Positions 1-4,866 of a DNA stretch of 9,099 nt are shown here, piece after piece. Numbering within the stretch: position 1 is the stretch's first letter; each line of letters opens with the position of its first letter. Position numbers and translations under genes: made by a program. Source of the stretch: Spirochaetaceae bacterium (GTDB lineage Bacteria; Spirochaetota; Spirochaetia; B11-G9); NCBI GenBank assembly GCA_030600745.1, contig JAUVLL010000107.1, forward strand, positions 1-9,099, in the 5' to 3' direction. A model generated the notes under the pieces. That model was not told the origin of the DNA and searched no databases. It saw nothing but the letters and a program-made list of their open reading frames with translations.

Positions 1-65
1 TTTATCCATTCTTCATTAATATTCCTTTCCTCTAACATTTCAATAAAATGTCGACTTCGAGTCAT
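1..65 (-). CDS. DUF4258 domain protein, N-terminal 21 residues (runs off left edge)
   Basis: Reading leftward from ATG at 65-63 gives MTRSRHFIEMLEERNINEEW and one more residue before the window ends. This N-terminus (a basic start, then RHF-x-EML-x-ER-x-I-x-EEW) matches my memory of small DUF4258 proteins of about 80-90 residues, which are thought to be toxin-like components related to the RelE/BrnT type and are usually followed by a DUF2283 antitoxin. That partner would lie beyond the left edge. The start is fixed by an in-frame stop (TAG, 77-75) only three codons upstream. There is no Shine-Dalgarno sequence; instead a promoter sits directly against the ATG. The family call rests on 21 residues, so it is good but not certain. 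Confidence 0.6.
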   Translation of the reverse strand, partial: MTRSRHFIEMLEERNINEEWI

Positions 66-71
66 ATATAA

Positions 72-100
72 ATACTAGAGTCATAATAAATGTATGTCAA
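72..100 (-). promoter_or_regulatory. Probable leaderless promoter of the DUF4258 gene
   Basis: On the minus strand there is a perfect -35 box TTGACA (100-95), a 17-bp spacer and a -10 box TAGTAT (77-72, 4 of 6 consensus). Only six bases separate the -10 box from the ATG at 65, so transcription would be expected to start at or next to the start codon. This fits the lack of a ribosome binding site. The -35 box lies inside a short inverted repeat, TGTAT-4-ATACA (91-104). Confidence 0.5.
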
Positions 101-179
101 TACAGGAAGGAAGATTATAGCATGCAGGAAGAATAGAGGGATGGAAGAAATTAAAATACAGCCATAAAAGTTTATTGTA

Positions 180-238
180 ACTATATGCCAAATACCTTGC
201 ATGTAGTACAACTATATGCAATACTAGTTGCATATGGT
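180..238. promoter_or_regulatory. Tandem palindromic operator over the ATPase promoter and start codon
   Basis: Two 28-bp imperfect palindromes lie head to tail. Each consists of ACTATATGCAA, a 6-bp centre and TTGCATATAGT. Unit A is 180-207 (half-sites ACTATATGCCA and TTGCATGTAGT). Unit B is 211-238 (ACTATATGCAA and TTGCATATGGT). Equivalent half-sites are exactly 31 bp apart, about three helical turns, so bound dimers would sit on the same DNA face. The right half of unit B contains the ATG at 234. A weak promoter (TTGCAT 197-202, 19-bp spacer, TACTAG 222-227) lies under the two units, so occupancy would block transcription. The binding protein is not identified. Confidence 0.6.
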
Positions 239-1370
239 CTATAGAACCTTCTGGATCAAAGAGATAAAAAAGTGCTTAACTCAAAAATCCGTACTCTGGC
301 TGCATGGTGTCAGGAGATCTGGTAAGACCTTTTTATGTCGGTCTATTAAAGATGCCGAATACTTCGATTGCGAGCTTCCGTCACAGAGACGTATTTTTCA
401 GGATCCTGAGAGTGCTTTAGAGAGTTTGAAAGGTAAAATAGTTGTCCTGGACGAAATACATCGATTGCAGAACCCTTCGGAGCTGCTTAAAATTGCTGCG
501 GATTATTATCCGGAAACAAAAATAATTGCTACAGGATCTTCAACCCTTGGAGCTTCCTCGAAATTCAGAGATACATTGAGTGGTCGAAAACGGGAATTAT
601 TACTTTTGCCAATGATTACCACTGATTTACAGGACTTTAAAAATGAAAATTTAGAACATCGCTTTTTAAGGGGCGGCTTACCGCCATTTTTTCTTTCTTC
701 GAATTATCTGGAAGAAGATTATAATGAATGGTTAGAGTCCTTCTGGGCAAGAGATATTCAGGAACTTTTCAGAATTGAGCGACGATTTTCCTTTTTTAGA
801 TTTATAGAGCTGCTTTCTGTTCAAAGTGGATCAATGTTTGAAGCTACCAGCTTTGCACGTCCCTGCGAAGTAAGTAGAACAACAATTAATAATTATCTGA
901 ACATTCTGGAAGTCACTTCCATTGTTCATGTAATCAGGCCCTTTTCTTCAAGAAAATCTGCTGAAATAGTATCAGCACCCAAGGTCTATGCATTCGACAC
1001 TGGGTTTGTCTGTTTTTTTAAAGGCTGGCATGAGCTTAGGACTGAAGATATGGGTTTACTATGGGAACATTTTGTTTTAACAGAAATAATTGCCCGGCTT
1101 CAAACACAGAATATTCAGTATTGGAGAGATAAACATGGCCACGAAATAGATTTCATATATCTGCCCCGTGGAGGCAAGCCCATTACCATTGAGTGTAAAT
1201 ATTCCGATGGAACTTTTTCTCCACGAAATTTGAAGGCTTTTAGAAAACGTTATCCTGTCGGTAAAAATTATGTGGTTGTTTCCCGAATTCCCCGAAGTTA
1301 TGTAAGAAATTATGATGGACTGGAAACAGAATTTGTGGATCTCCAACAACTTATTGATGCACTGCTCTGA
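234..1370 (+). CDS. AAA family ATPase with C-terminal DUF4143 domain
   Basis: A 378-residue protein close to the usual length of the AAA/DUF4143 family, a widespread group of unknown role common in accessory DNA. The N-terminal half has Walker A GVRRSGKT (residues 25-32), Walker B IVVLDE (69-74) and a sensor-like stretch around ATGSSTLG. The middle looks like a winged-helix region (SRTTINNYLNILE). The C-terminal DUF4143 part has the PD-(D/E)xK-like pattern HEIDF...ITIECKY, the region where this fold carries its putative nuclease-type active site. I chose ATG 234 (MVYRTFW) because family members usually begin M-x-YR; a TTG at 228 is in frame but has no support. There is no Shine-Dalgarno sequence, and the ATG lies in a palindrome, which suggests tight repression. 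It stands alone on the plus strand. No DNA cleavage activity can be claimed from sequence. Confidence 0.9.
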   Translation: MVYRTFWIKEIKKCLTQKSVLWLHGVRRSGKTFLCRSIKDAEYFDCELPSQRRIFQDPESALESLKGKIVVLDEIHRLQNPSELLKIAADYYPETKIIATGSSTLGASSKFRDTLSGRKRELLLLPMITTDLQDFKNENLEHRFLRGGLPPFFLSSNYLEEDYNEWLESFWARDIQELFRIERRFSFFRFIELLSVQSGSMFEATSFARPCEVSRTTINNYLNILEVTSIVHVIRPFSSRKSAEIVSAPKVYAFDTGFVCFFKGWHELRTEDMGLLWEHFVLTEIIARLQTQNIQYWRDKHGHEIDFIYLPRGGKPITIECKYSDGTFSPRNLKAFRKRYPVGKNYVVVSRIPRSYVRNYDGLETEFVDLQQLIDALL

Positions 1371-1475
1371 TTTACCCCTTCTGCAGCTTCCCTGCAGTTC
1401 TGGAAAAAACGGGGACGGCGATATAAACCTAAGGTAAGAACTTTGTTCCTATGCAACAACCAGTGGTTTAATACC
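1371..1475. other. Intergenic spacer after the ATPase gene
   Basis: No gene is seen. A 6-bp stem CTGCAG / CTGCAG with loop CTTCC (1381-1397) could be the end of the ATPase transcript, but no run of T follows, so it is not called a terminator. A GC-rich ACGGGGACGG stretch (1409-1418) stands out from its AT-rich surroundings. Confidence 0.4.
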
Positions 1476-1520
1476 CTAGATTTTATCTCCGGCAGCCTGG
1501 GCGGCGTCCCACAAATCTAC
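1476..1520 (-). pseudogene. Possible C-terminal remnant of a HigA-type antitoxin
   Basis: Immediately after the HigB remnant, in another frame, the minus strand reads VDLWDAAQAAGDKI followed by TAG. Antitoxins of the HigA family often end with a ...VDLW-(D/E)... helix after their HTH domain, and higA normally follows higB, as here. No HTH part and no start codon remain. The match is only 14 residues, so chance resemblance or another family is quite possible. Confidence 0.25.
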
Positions 1521-1522
1521 TC

Positions 1523-1618
1523 CTAATGATAGTCAGTGATTTCAACATCATATGCATCACCATTAACAAACCGAAAGCAGATACGCCACTGTTCATCTAT
1601 TATTTTATTCAGGCTTGT
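1523..1618 (-). pseudogene. higB: Remnant of a HigB-type (RelE superfamily) toxin, C-terminal end only
   Basis: The minus strand ends with DEQWRICFRFVNGDAYDVEITDYH in two parts: DEQWRICFRF and VNGDAYDVEITDYH, then TAG at 1525-1523. This is the hallmark C-terminus of HigB/GraT ribosome-dependent mRNA interferases, which usually reads (N/D)DQWRICFRW...DAYDVEIVDYH. The full toxin is about 90-95 residues. Here only the last 30 or so are recognisable, and the frame continues upstream into the end of the EFR1 gene with no toxin-like sequence or suitable start. The missing N-terminal two thirds carry part of the fold and basic catalytic residues, so the fragment should be inactive. It lies 41 bp beyond the stop of the EFR1 gene, which suggests that a higBA locus was mostly deleted when the neighbouring genes came together. 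Confidence 0.75.
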
Positions 1619-1659
1619 TCTTTCGTATAGAGTGATGTTGCTTAAATTGGTCTTAAAGA

Positions 1660-2451
1660 TTATGGAATCTGCTTTTGCTTCTGGTTCATAATATCGGTAA
1701 CAGAAATCTCCGGATTCCGGTACCGTTTCATACCTGGTGTTTTCTTTCCGTACTGAATCGAAGATTCCGGGCAGAGATTTATGCAGGCAAAACACATCTG
1801 ACAGCCATTGTGCCATACAGGTCTGCCCTCCGGGCGTGTAATGTTTCCCACCGGGCATACTTTTTCACAAATGCCGCAGGAGGTGCAGCTTTTATCTGCA
1901 TAAAATTTTTTATCTAAAGATTTTAGAAATTTATACCCGGCGGAATAGAGCATCCCCGGAACGATATTTTTTTTGAAGAAACCATCCTCCCTGTCAAAGA
2001 AAGATTTTCTTTCCCTGATAATTTCACTAACCCTTCCAAGCTTCGCCTTTGCAGTGTTTAAAAGTCTCTCCCTTTTTTCTCCTGTTACAGCTTCTCCAAA
2101 GGGCAGGTAGTTGCTGGGAGTGACAATGCTGAAACCAGCTTTCAGGCCATTTGGTGTTGTTGACAGCTGCTTATTAAAGTAGCTGAAGGCCTGCCCTGTA
2201 TCTCCTGCATTAACTGCAACTGCATAAAGGTACTTCAGTTCAGGTAAAGTCTTTAAAAAATCGGTAACCAGATACGGAATCCGGTGCATATAAACCGGAA
2301 ATACTACACCGACAGTTTCTGCTTCCTTTAGACTCTCCATTGATGGATTAAGAATTGGAATGATTTCTGAGTCCTGCAGACTGGAGCCAAGAACCCTTGC
2401 AGCCAACAGAGAGTTGCCTGTTCCGGTGAAATAGAAGATTTTATGTTTCAT
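1660..2451 (-). CDS. EFR1 family flavodoxin/ferredoxin protein
   Basis: A 263-residue two-part redox protein. The N-terminal half is a flavodoxin-like domain opening with the FMN-loop motif YFTGTGNS (residues 7-14). The C-terminal part holds two [4Fe-4S] ferredoxin motifs: C189-x2-C192-x2-C195-x3-C199-P and C217-x2-C220-x2-C223-x3-C227-P. It ends with GMKRYRNPEI, typical of the EFR1 family, whose members look like internal electron carriers. The partner and substrate are unknown. It is full length with all eight cysteines. ATG at 2451 gives the expected MKHKIFYFTGTGNS start. There is no Shine-Dalgarno sequence; a TTGACA promoter is placed for a leaderless message, so it seems to be transcribed on its own rather than with the toxin-antitoxin pair 104 bp upstream. 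It is probably cytoplasmic, as no signal peptide is present. Confidence 0.9.
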   Translation of the reverse strand: MKHKIFYFTGTGNSLLAARVLGSSLQDSEIIPILNPSMESLKEAETVGVVFPVYMHRIPYLVTDFLKTLPELKYLYAVAVNAGDTGQAFSYFNKQLSTTPNGLKAGFSIVTPSNYLPFGEAVTGEKRERLLNTAKAKLGRVSEIIRERKSFFDREDGFFKKNIVPGMLYSAGYKFLKSLDKKFYADKSCTSCGICEKVCPVGNITRPEGRPVWHNGCQMCFACINLCPESSIQYGKKTPGMKRYRNPEISVTDIMNQKQKQIP

Positions 2452-2458
2452 AGATTGT

Positions 2459-2487
2459 ATTCTGTGTTTGTTTTACATGGATGTCAA
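2459..2487 (-). promoter_or_regulatory. Probable leaderless promoter of the EFR1 gene
   Basis: On the minus strand, a perfect -35 TTGACA (2487-2482), a 17-bp spacer and -10 CAGAAT (2464-2459, 4 of 6) are followed by seven bases and then the ATG at 2451. Predicted initiation coincides with the start codon. No ribosome binding site is present. An overlapping TACAAT (2459-2454) matches the -10 better, but its 22-bp spacing is too long. Confidence 0.5.
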
Positions 2488-2555
2488 GAAATTCTGCAGG
2501 GAATTAAGAAAAAAGGGAGTTACAATAAGGAAAACAATTACTCTTCATTAAAGGG

Positions 2556-2930
2556 TTACCATAAAGCTCTGGAATAGTGTTTTCTTATCTTTTTATCTTT
2601 TGTTATAAGAATAGAATCATTTTCTGCGGCTTGTGCTGTAATAATTCTATCAAATGGGTCCCTGGTCCACTTCATGGATTTAGCTTTTGTAACAATATTG
2701 GGGAATGGGTTCTCACATTTTCCAAGGCCAATCCTCTCCTTTAGATAATCCAGAATTATCTCTGCCCGCACATTTATCCTTTCAATTTCAAACAGGTACT
2801 CCAGTTCAAGTTCAACCATTGGAGAAAATAACAATTCTTCCTTATCAATAAGATCCAGAGCTTCAGAAGTAAATTTGCTTCTGTCTTTCTGGTAGAGCCA
2901 GACAAGAACATGTGTATCCAGGTAGATCAT
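2556..2930 (-). CDS. vapC: Type II toxin, VapC-like PIN domain ribonuclease
   Basis: A 124-residue PIN domain protein of normal toxin length. The acidic residues expected to hold the metal ion are visible: D5 in MIYLDTHVLVW, E42 in VELELEYL, D91 and D94 in TRDPFDR, and D112 in LITKDKKI. The motif set is that of the VapC subgroup with WTRDPFDR and a final LLTKD-like strand. The family cleaves RNA, often tRNA or rRNA, when freed from its antitoxin; the target of this one is unknown. The gene overlaps the antitoxin gene by four bases (ATGA at 2930-2927), so the two are co-transcribed and probably translationally coupled. All key residues are present, so it looks active. Confidence 0.93.
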   Translation of the reverse strand: MIYLDTHVLVWLYQKDRSKFTSEALDLIDKEELLFSPMVELELEYLFEIERINVRAEIILDYLKERIGLGKCENPFPNIVTKAKSMKWTRDPFDRIITAQAAENDSILITKDKKIRKHYSRALW

Positions 2931-3160
2931 AGATCATTACCCTGGTTCCATTCCTTTGACCAATCCATTGAAACGATAGATTCAGGATCTCCATTGATAA
3001 TATTGTGGGGCTCCAGTCTGTCCCATTTGCTTACTTTTTTTTCCGGAATAATCTTTAAAATTACACCTTTACGTTCAATTTCCACTGGTACGCCGTTATC
3101 AATTACACTATCAAGGATATTGTATAAATTTTGACGTAGTTTTGTTGCTGTATAGGTCAT
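2927..3160 (-). CDS. Type II antitoxin, Phd/YefM family, partner of the VapC-like toxin
   Basis: A 77-residue protein. Its N-terminal two thirds (TATKLRQNLYNILDSVIDNG, then VPVEIERKGVILKIIPEK) has the Phd/YefM DNA-binding fold pattern. The C-terminal tail (NGDPESIVSMDWSKEWN) is the acidic and aromatic segment that wraps the toxin in this subgroup. It should neutralise the PIN toxin and, together with it, repress their shared promoter. ATG at 3160 is preceded by a strong Shine-Dalgarno sequence GAGGAG (3172-3167) at good spacing, unlike most minus-strand genes here, which fits antitoxin being made in excess. It is the first gene of the two-gene operon. Confidence 0.9.
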   Translation of the reverse strand: MTYTATKLRQNLYNILDSVIDNGVPVEIERKGVILKIIPEKKVSKWDRLEPHNIINGDPESIVSMDWSKEWNQGNDL

Positions 3161-3177
3161 GATTATCTCCTCTTTTA

Positions 3178-3216
3178 AATATATAACGTATCTGTTAGAA
3201 AAGCAATACGTACGTA
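3178..3216 (-). promoter_or_regulatory. Promoter and probable autoregulatory operator of the toxin-antitoxin operon
   Basis: On the minus strand: -35 TTGCTT (3206-3201), a 17-bp spacer and -10 TATATT (3183-3178, 5 of 6). A perfect 10-bp palindrome TACGTACGTA (3207-3216) abuts the -35 box, and a further ACGTTA (3190-3185) lies in the spacer. Paired ACGTA elements around the core promoter fit conditional autorepression by the antitoxin-toxin complex. The leader would be very short, with its 5' end near the Shine-Dalgarno sequence. Confidence 0.45.
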
Positions 3217-3411
3217 ATAAGCTTTTTGCGCTGTATCACTTTTTGAATTTTAAAAGTGGTTCTTCTCTAATTTATAGCCAATACCTGGCGCAAAATAGCC
3301 AAAAACAAGCTGTTACCATAGACATCGCAAAAGCCTGGTAATAGAATATTGGAGTATAAATGGAGACGCAGCTGATATCTTCTTTGAAGAAATTGGAATC
3401 GAAGATTAAGT
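3217..3411. other. Intergenic region with a possible plus-strand coding remnant
   Basis: No intact gene is seen between the toxin-antitoxin promoter and the end of the LuxR-type gene. On the plus strand an open stretch without a start codon ends in TAA at 3407-3409 and reads ...VIEYWSINGDAADIFFEEI then GIED. Just before it, another frame reads YSQYLAQNSQKQAVTIDIAK and stops at 3339-3341. The composition looks protein-like, so this may be a frameshifted gene tail; the family is not recognised. GCGC-containing arms (TTTTTGCGC at 3224-3232, GCGCAAAA at 3288-3295) form a widely spaced inverted repeat. Confidence 0.25.
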
Positions 3412-4344
3412 TTAGCCCAGGTTGTTGATTTTTATAAAACTATGATAGTGATTTATACAGTTAGCCAGCTGCATCCTGTTCTGCACCTGTGTTTTTCTAT
3501 AGATACTGTAGATATGGTTTTTTACTGTTTTTGCAGAGATAAATAAGGTCTTGCCAATTTGCTGATTGTTGTATCCTTTAAGCATTAATTCAATAATTTC
3601 TTTTTCTCTACTGGTAATATGGTTTTGAAGGATAAACTGTTCAGAAATATCTCTTTCTTCCTGGTCAGTGGGAGTAAACAGATATCTGAAAGTATTTGCA
3701 ATACATAGGATATTAAATAACAGACAATAGATAATGTAAGGGAAGGGTATTTCAAGATAGTTTTTATGGATAAGACTGTTTAAGATTCCCGATTGGTAGA
3801 TAATGGCTGGCGGGAGAACTACCAGAGCAAGAATAAGGTAGCTTTTCAGGGCTTTCTTCAAAGCCTTATTGGTGATACTACGGTAGTTTGTCAGGATTAC
3901 TATGTATGCGTACATATGAAAGACAGTTTGTCCAAAAAACTCTCTTGCCAGTTGTATTGCAGAATTTCCGGTAATTACCGCTATAGGTAATGTCGTTACA
4001 ATTGCCAGGGCATATATTTTGCTCATAATGCTCAATTTAACCGGAAACTTTTTCCCTACTGCTGCGAATGCTAACGCAGGAAACATTAAAAACTGAATCA
4101 TCTCTCCAACTGGGTTCAGTGTCAGATACACTCTAAGCTTAAAAGTTTCCATGTCTGCAGTTACGATACTGCTGTAGGTGCTGACAGCTTCCACCAGCAT
4201 TAAGAGCATAGCCCCTACCATTAATAGGGAGAGATACTTGAAAGCCTTGTGCCCGAATTTCCTGTACAGAAGTCCTGCTATAAGAATAGTCGCTGAACAT
4301 GCGATACAGCAGAAAACATAGAGAATCATAGTAAAATGGTTCAT
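3412..4344 (-). CDS. Membrane-bound LuxR-type transcriptional regulator
   Basis: A 310-residue protein. The first 220 residues are hydrophobic with about seven predicted helices (roughly 5-26, 35-57, 77-97, 104-126, 139-155, 168-185 and 200-219). A LuxR-type helix-turn-helix follows at 243-297 (ITSREKEIIELMLKGYNNQQ, then IGKTLFISAKTVKNHIY). It ends with a short polar tail. This membrane-sensor plus LuxR layout is known from several bacteria, including spirochaetes; no response-regulator receiver domain is present, so the helices probably sense a signal directly. The frame stays open to a TTG at 4455, but I chose ATG 4344: it starts just before the first helix, and a good promoter lies inside the extra stretch. 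The gene points away from the lipoprotein genes at 4529 and 4867, whose control is a guess. Confidence 0.85.
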   Translation of the reverse strand: MNHFTMILYVFCCIACSATILIAGLLYRKFGHKAFKYLSLLMVGAMLLMLVEAVSTYSSIVTADMETFKLRVYLTLNPVGEMIQFLMFPALAFAAVGKKFPVKLSIMSKIYALAIVTTLPIAVITGNSAIQLAREFFGQTVFHMYAYIVILTNYRSITNKALKKALKSYLILALVVLPPAIIYQSGILNSLIHKNYLEIPFPYIIYCLLFNILCIANTFRYLFTPTDQEERDISEQFILQNHITSREKEIIELMLKGYNNQQIGKTLFISAKTVKNHIYSIYRKTQVQNRMQLANCINHYHSFIKINNLG

Positions 4345-4371
4345 ATATTTACCATATTTTGATCTGATTAA

Positions 4372-4400
4372 ACTATATCCCAGATTCTGGAATCTCGCAA
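4372..4400 (-). promoter_or_regulatory. Promoter of the LuxR-type gene with a palindrome in its spacer
   Basis: On the minus strand: -35 TTGCGA (4400-4395), exactly 17 bp, then -10 TATAGT (4377-4372, 5 of 6). The spacer is largely filled by a perfect inverted repeat AGATTC-TG-GAATCT (4382-4395). A dimer bound here would block polymerase, so it may be an autoregulatory site. It implies a leader of about 20 bases before ATG 4344 and supports that start. Confidence 0.5.
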
Positions 4401-4477
4401 GCAAAGAAAAAATGTAAATTGGGAAATTCGGCCTATATACAAATTCTATATACAAAACCTAAATTTAAACATTATGT

Positions 4478-4520
4478 TGTATTTTCAATACAGCGACATG
4501 ATTAAATAGATATAAAGGAG
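4478..4520 (+). promoter_or_regulatory. Inverted repeat and Shine-Dalgarno upstream of the cysteine-rich lipoprotein
   Basis: TGTATT-TTC-AATACA (4478-4492) is a perfect 6-bp inverted repeat in the divergent spacer between the regulator and the lipoprotein, a possible operator. AAAGGAG (4514-4520) is a strong ribosome binding site eight bases before ATG 4529. No convincing -35/-10 pair was found: TTGTAT (4477-4482) is a candidate -35, but the matching -10 is poor. Confidence 0.45.
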
Positions 4521-4528
4521 ATCTTTCT

Positions 4529-4780
4529 ATGAAAATTTTTTTGTTAATTATGATGGTATCGAGTGTTCTTATTTTTTCAGTTATTATCGCTTGCGATAAT
4601 AATCCCGGTGCATACGCATGCTGGGGAGGGTACTCCGATTCCTGCTGGGAAGCCAATAAAGACTCAGCAAGCGACTGTGAAGCACAGGGCAGAACTCTCT
4701 CTGAAGGTACTTGTGCTGACAATGGTTACACTAAGGATTGTGGTACCTACTGGGTGAAATCCGGCGTAGCCTGTTGGTAA
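4529..4780 (+). CDS. Small cysteine-rich lipoprotein, unknown function
   Basis: An 83-residue protein not recognised as a named family. Residues 1-21 form a signal peptide with a hydrophobic core (FLLIMMVSSVLIFSV), ending in a lipobox-like VIIAC, so C22 is probably lipidated and the protein anchored in a membrane facing outward. The mature part is short and polar, with six further cysteines (31, 39, 50, 62, 71, 82), enough for three disulfides, and four tryptophans (32, 40, 75, 83). ACW occurs near the start of the mature chain and again at its very end. A compact disulfide-locked domain displayed on the surface is the likely form. ATG 4529 has a strong AAAGGAG eight bases upstream. The gene precedes the large lipoprotein by 86 bp on the same strand and may be co-expressed with it. 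Confidence 0.8.
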   Translation: MKIFLLIMMVSSVLIFSVIIACDNNPGAYACWGGYSDSCWEANKDSASDCEAQGRTLSEGTCADNGYTKDCGTYWVKSGVACW

Positions 4781-4789
4781 GGAATATCT

Positions 4790-4847
4790 GCCGAATTTCT
4801 TAAGTCATAAACAGCAGGTATAATGTTCGGCTTTGCACACTCCTGCT
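4790..4847 (+). promoter_or_regulatory. Perfect -10 box within two interleaved inverted repeats
   Basis: TATAAT (4819-4824) is a perfect -10 box; the -35 region 17 bp upstream (TTTCTT, 4796-4801) is poor. Two 6-bp inverted repeats interlock around it: GCCGAA (4790-4795) with TTCGGC (4826-4831), and AGCAGG (4813-4818) with CCTGCT (4842-4847). The topology would allow alternative hairpins or a pseudoknot in a read-through transcript from the upstream gene. This may be a separate promoter for the large lipoprotein, or chance. Confidence 0.35.
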
Positions 4848-4866
4848 CAAGACAAAGAGGCAGTTT

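Noticed and set aside
180..238. CRISPR-like array reading of the 31-bp period
   Set aside because: Only two units with a 3-bp gap; there is no spacer of useful length and no cas gene, so an operator is the better reading.
1381..1397. CTGCAG hairpin as a terminator of the ATPase gene
   Set aside because: The stem is only six pairs and no run of T follows on the plus strand.
1409..1418. ACGGGGACGG as a possible REP-like or transposon-associated repeat
   Set aside because: Only one copy is present and no transposase or matching inverted partner was found nearby.
1523..1858. A 111-residue minus-strand frame containing the HigB-like end
   Set aside because: Its first 60 or so residues are the EFR1 gene read in another frame; only the last 30 resemble a real protein, so I call a remnant rather than a gene.
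3159..3341. A 60-residue plus-strand open frame
   Set aside because: It starts inside the antitoxin start region, overlaps the toxin-antitoxin promoter on the other strand and has no ribosome site; only its last part is kept as a possible remnant.
4345..4455. A longer LuxR-type protein from TTG 4455
   Set aside because: The added 37 residues precede the first membrane helix, lack a ribosome site, and contain a good promoter for the shorter form.
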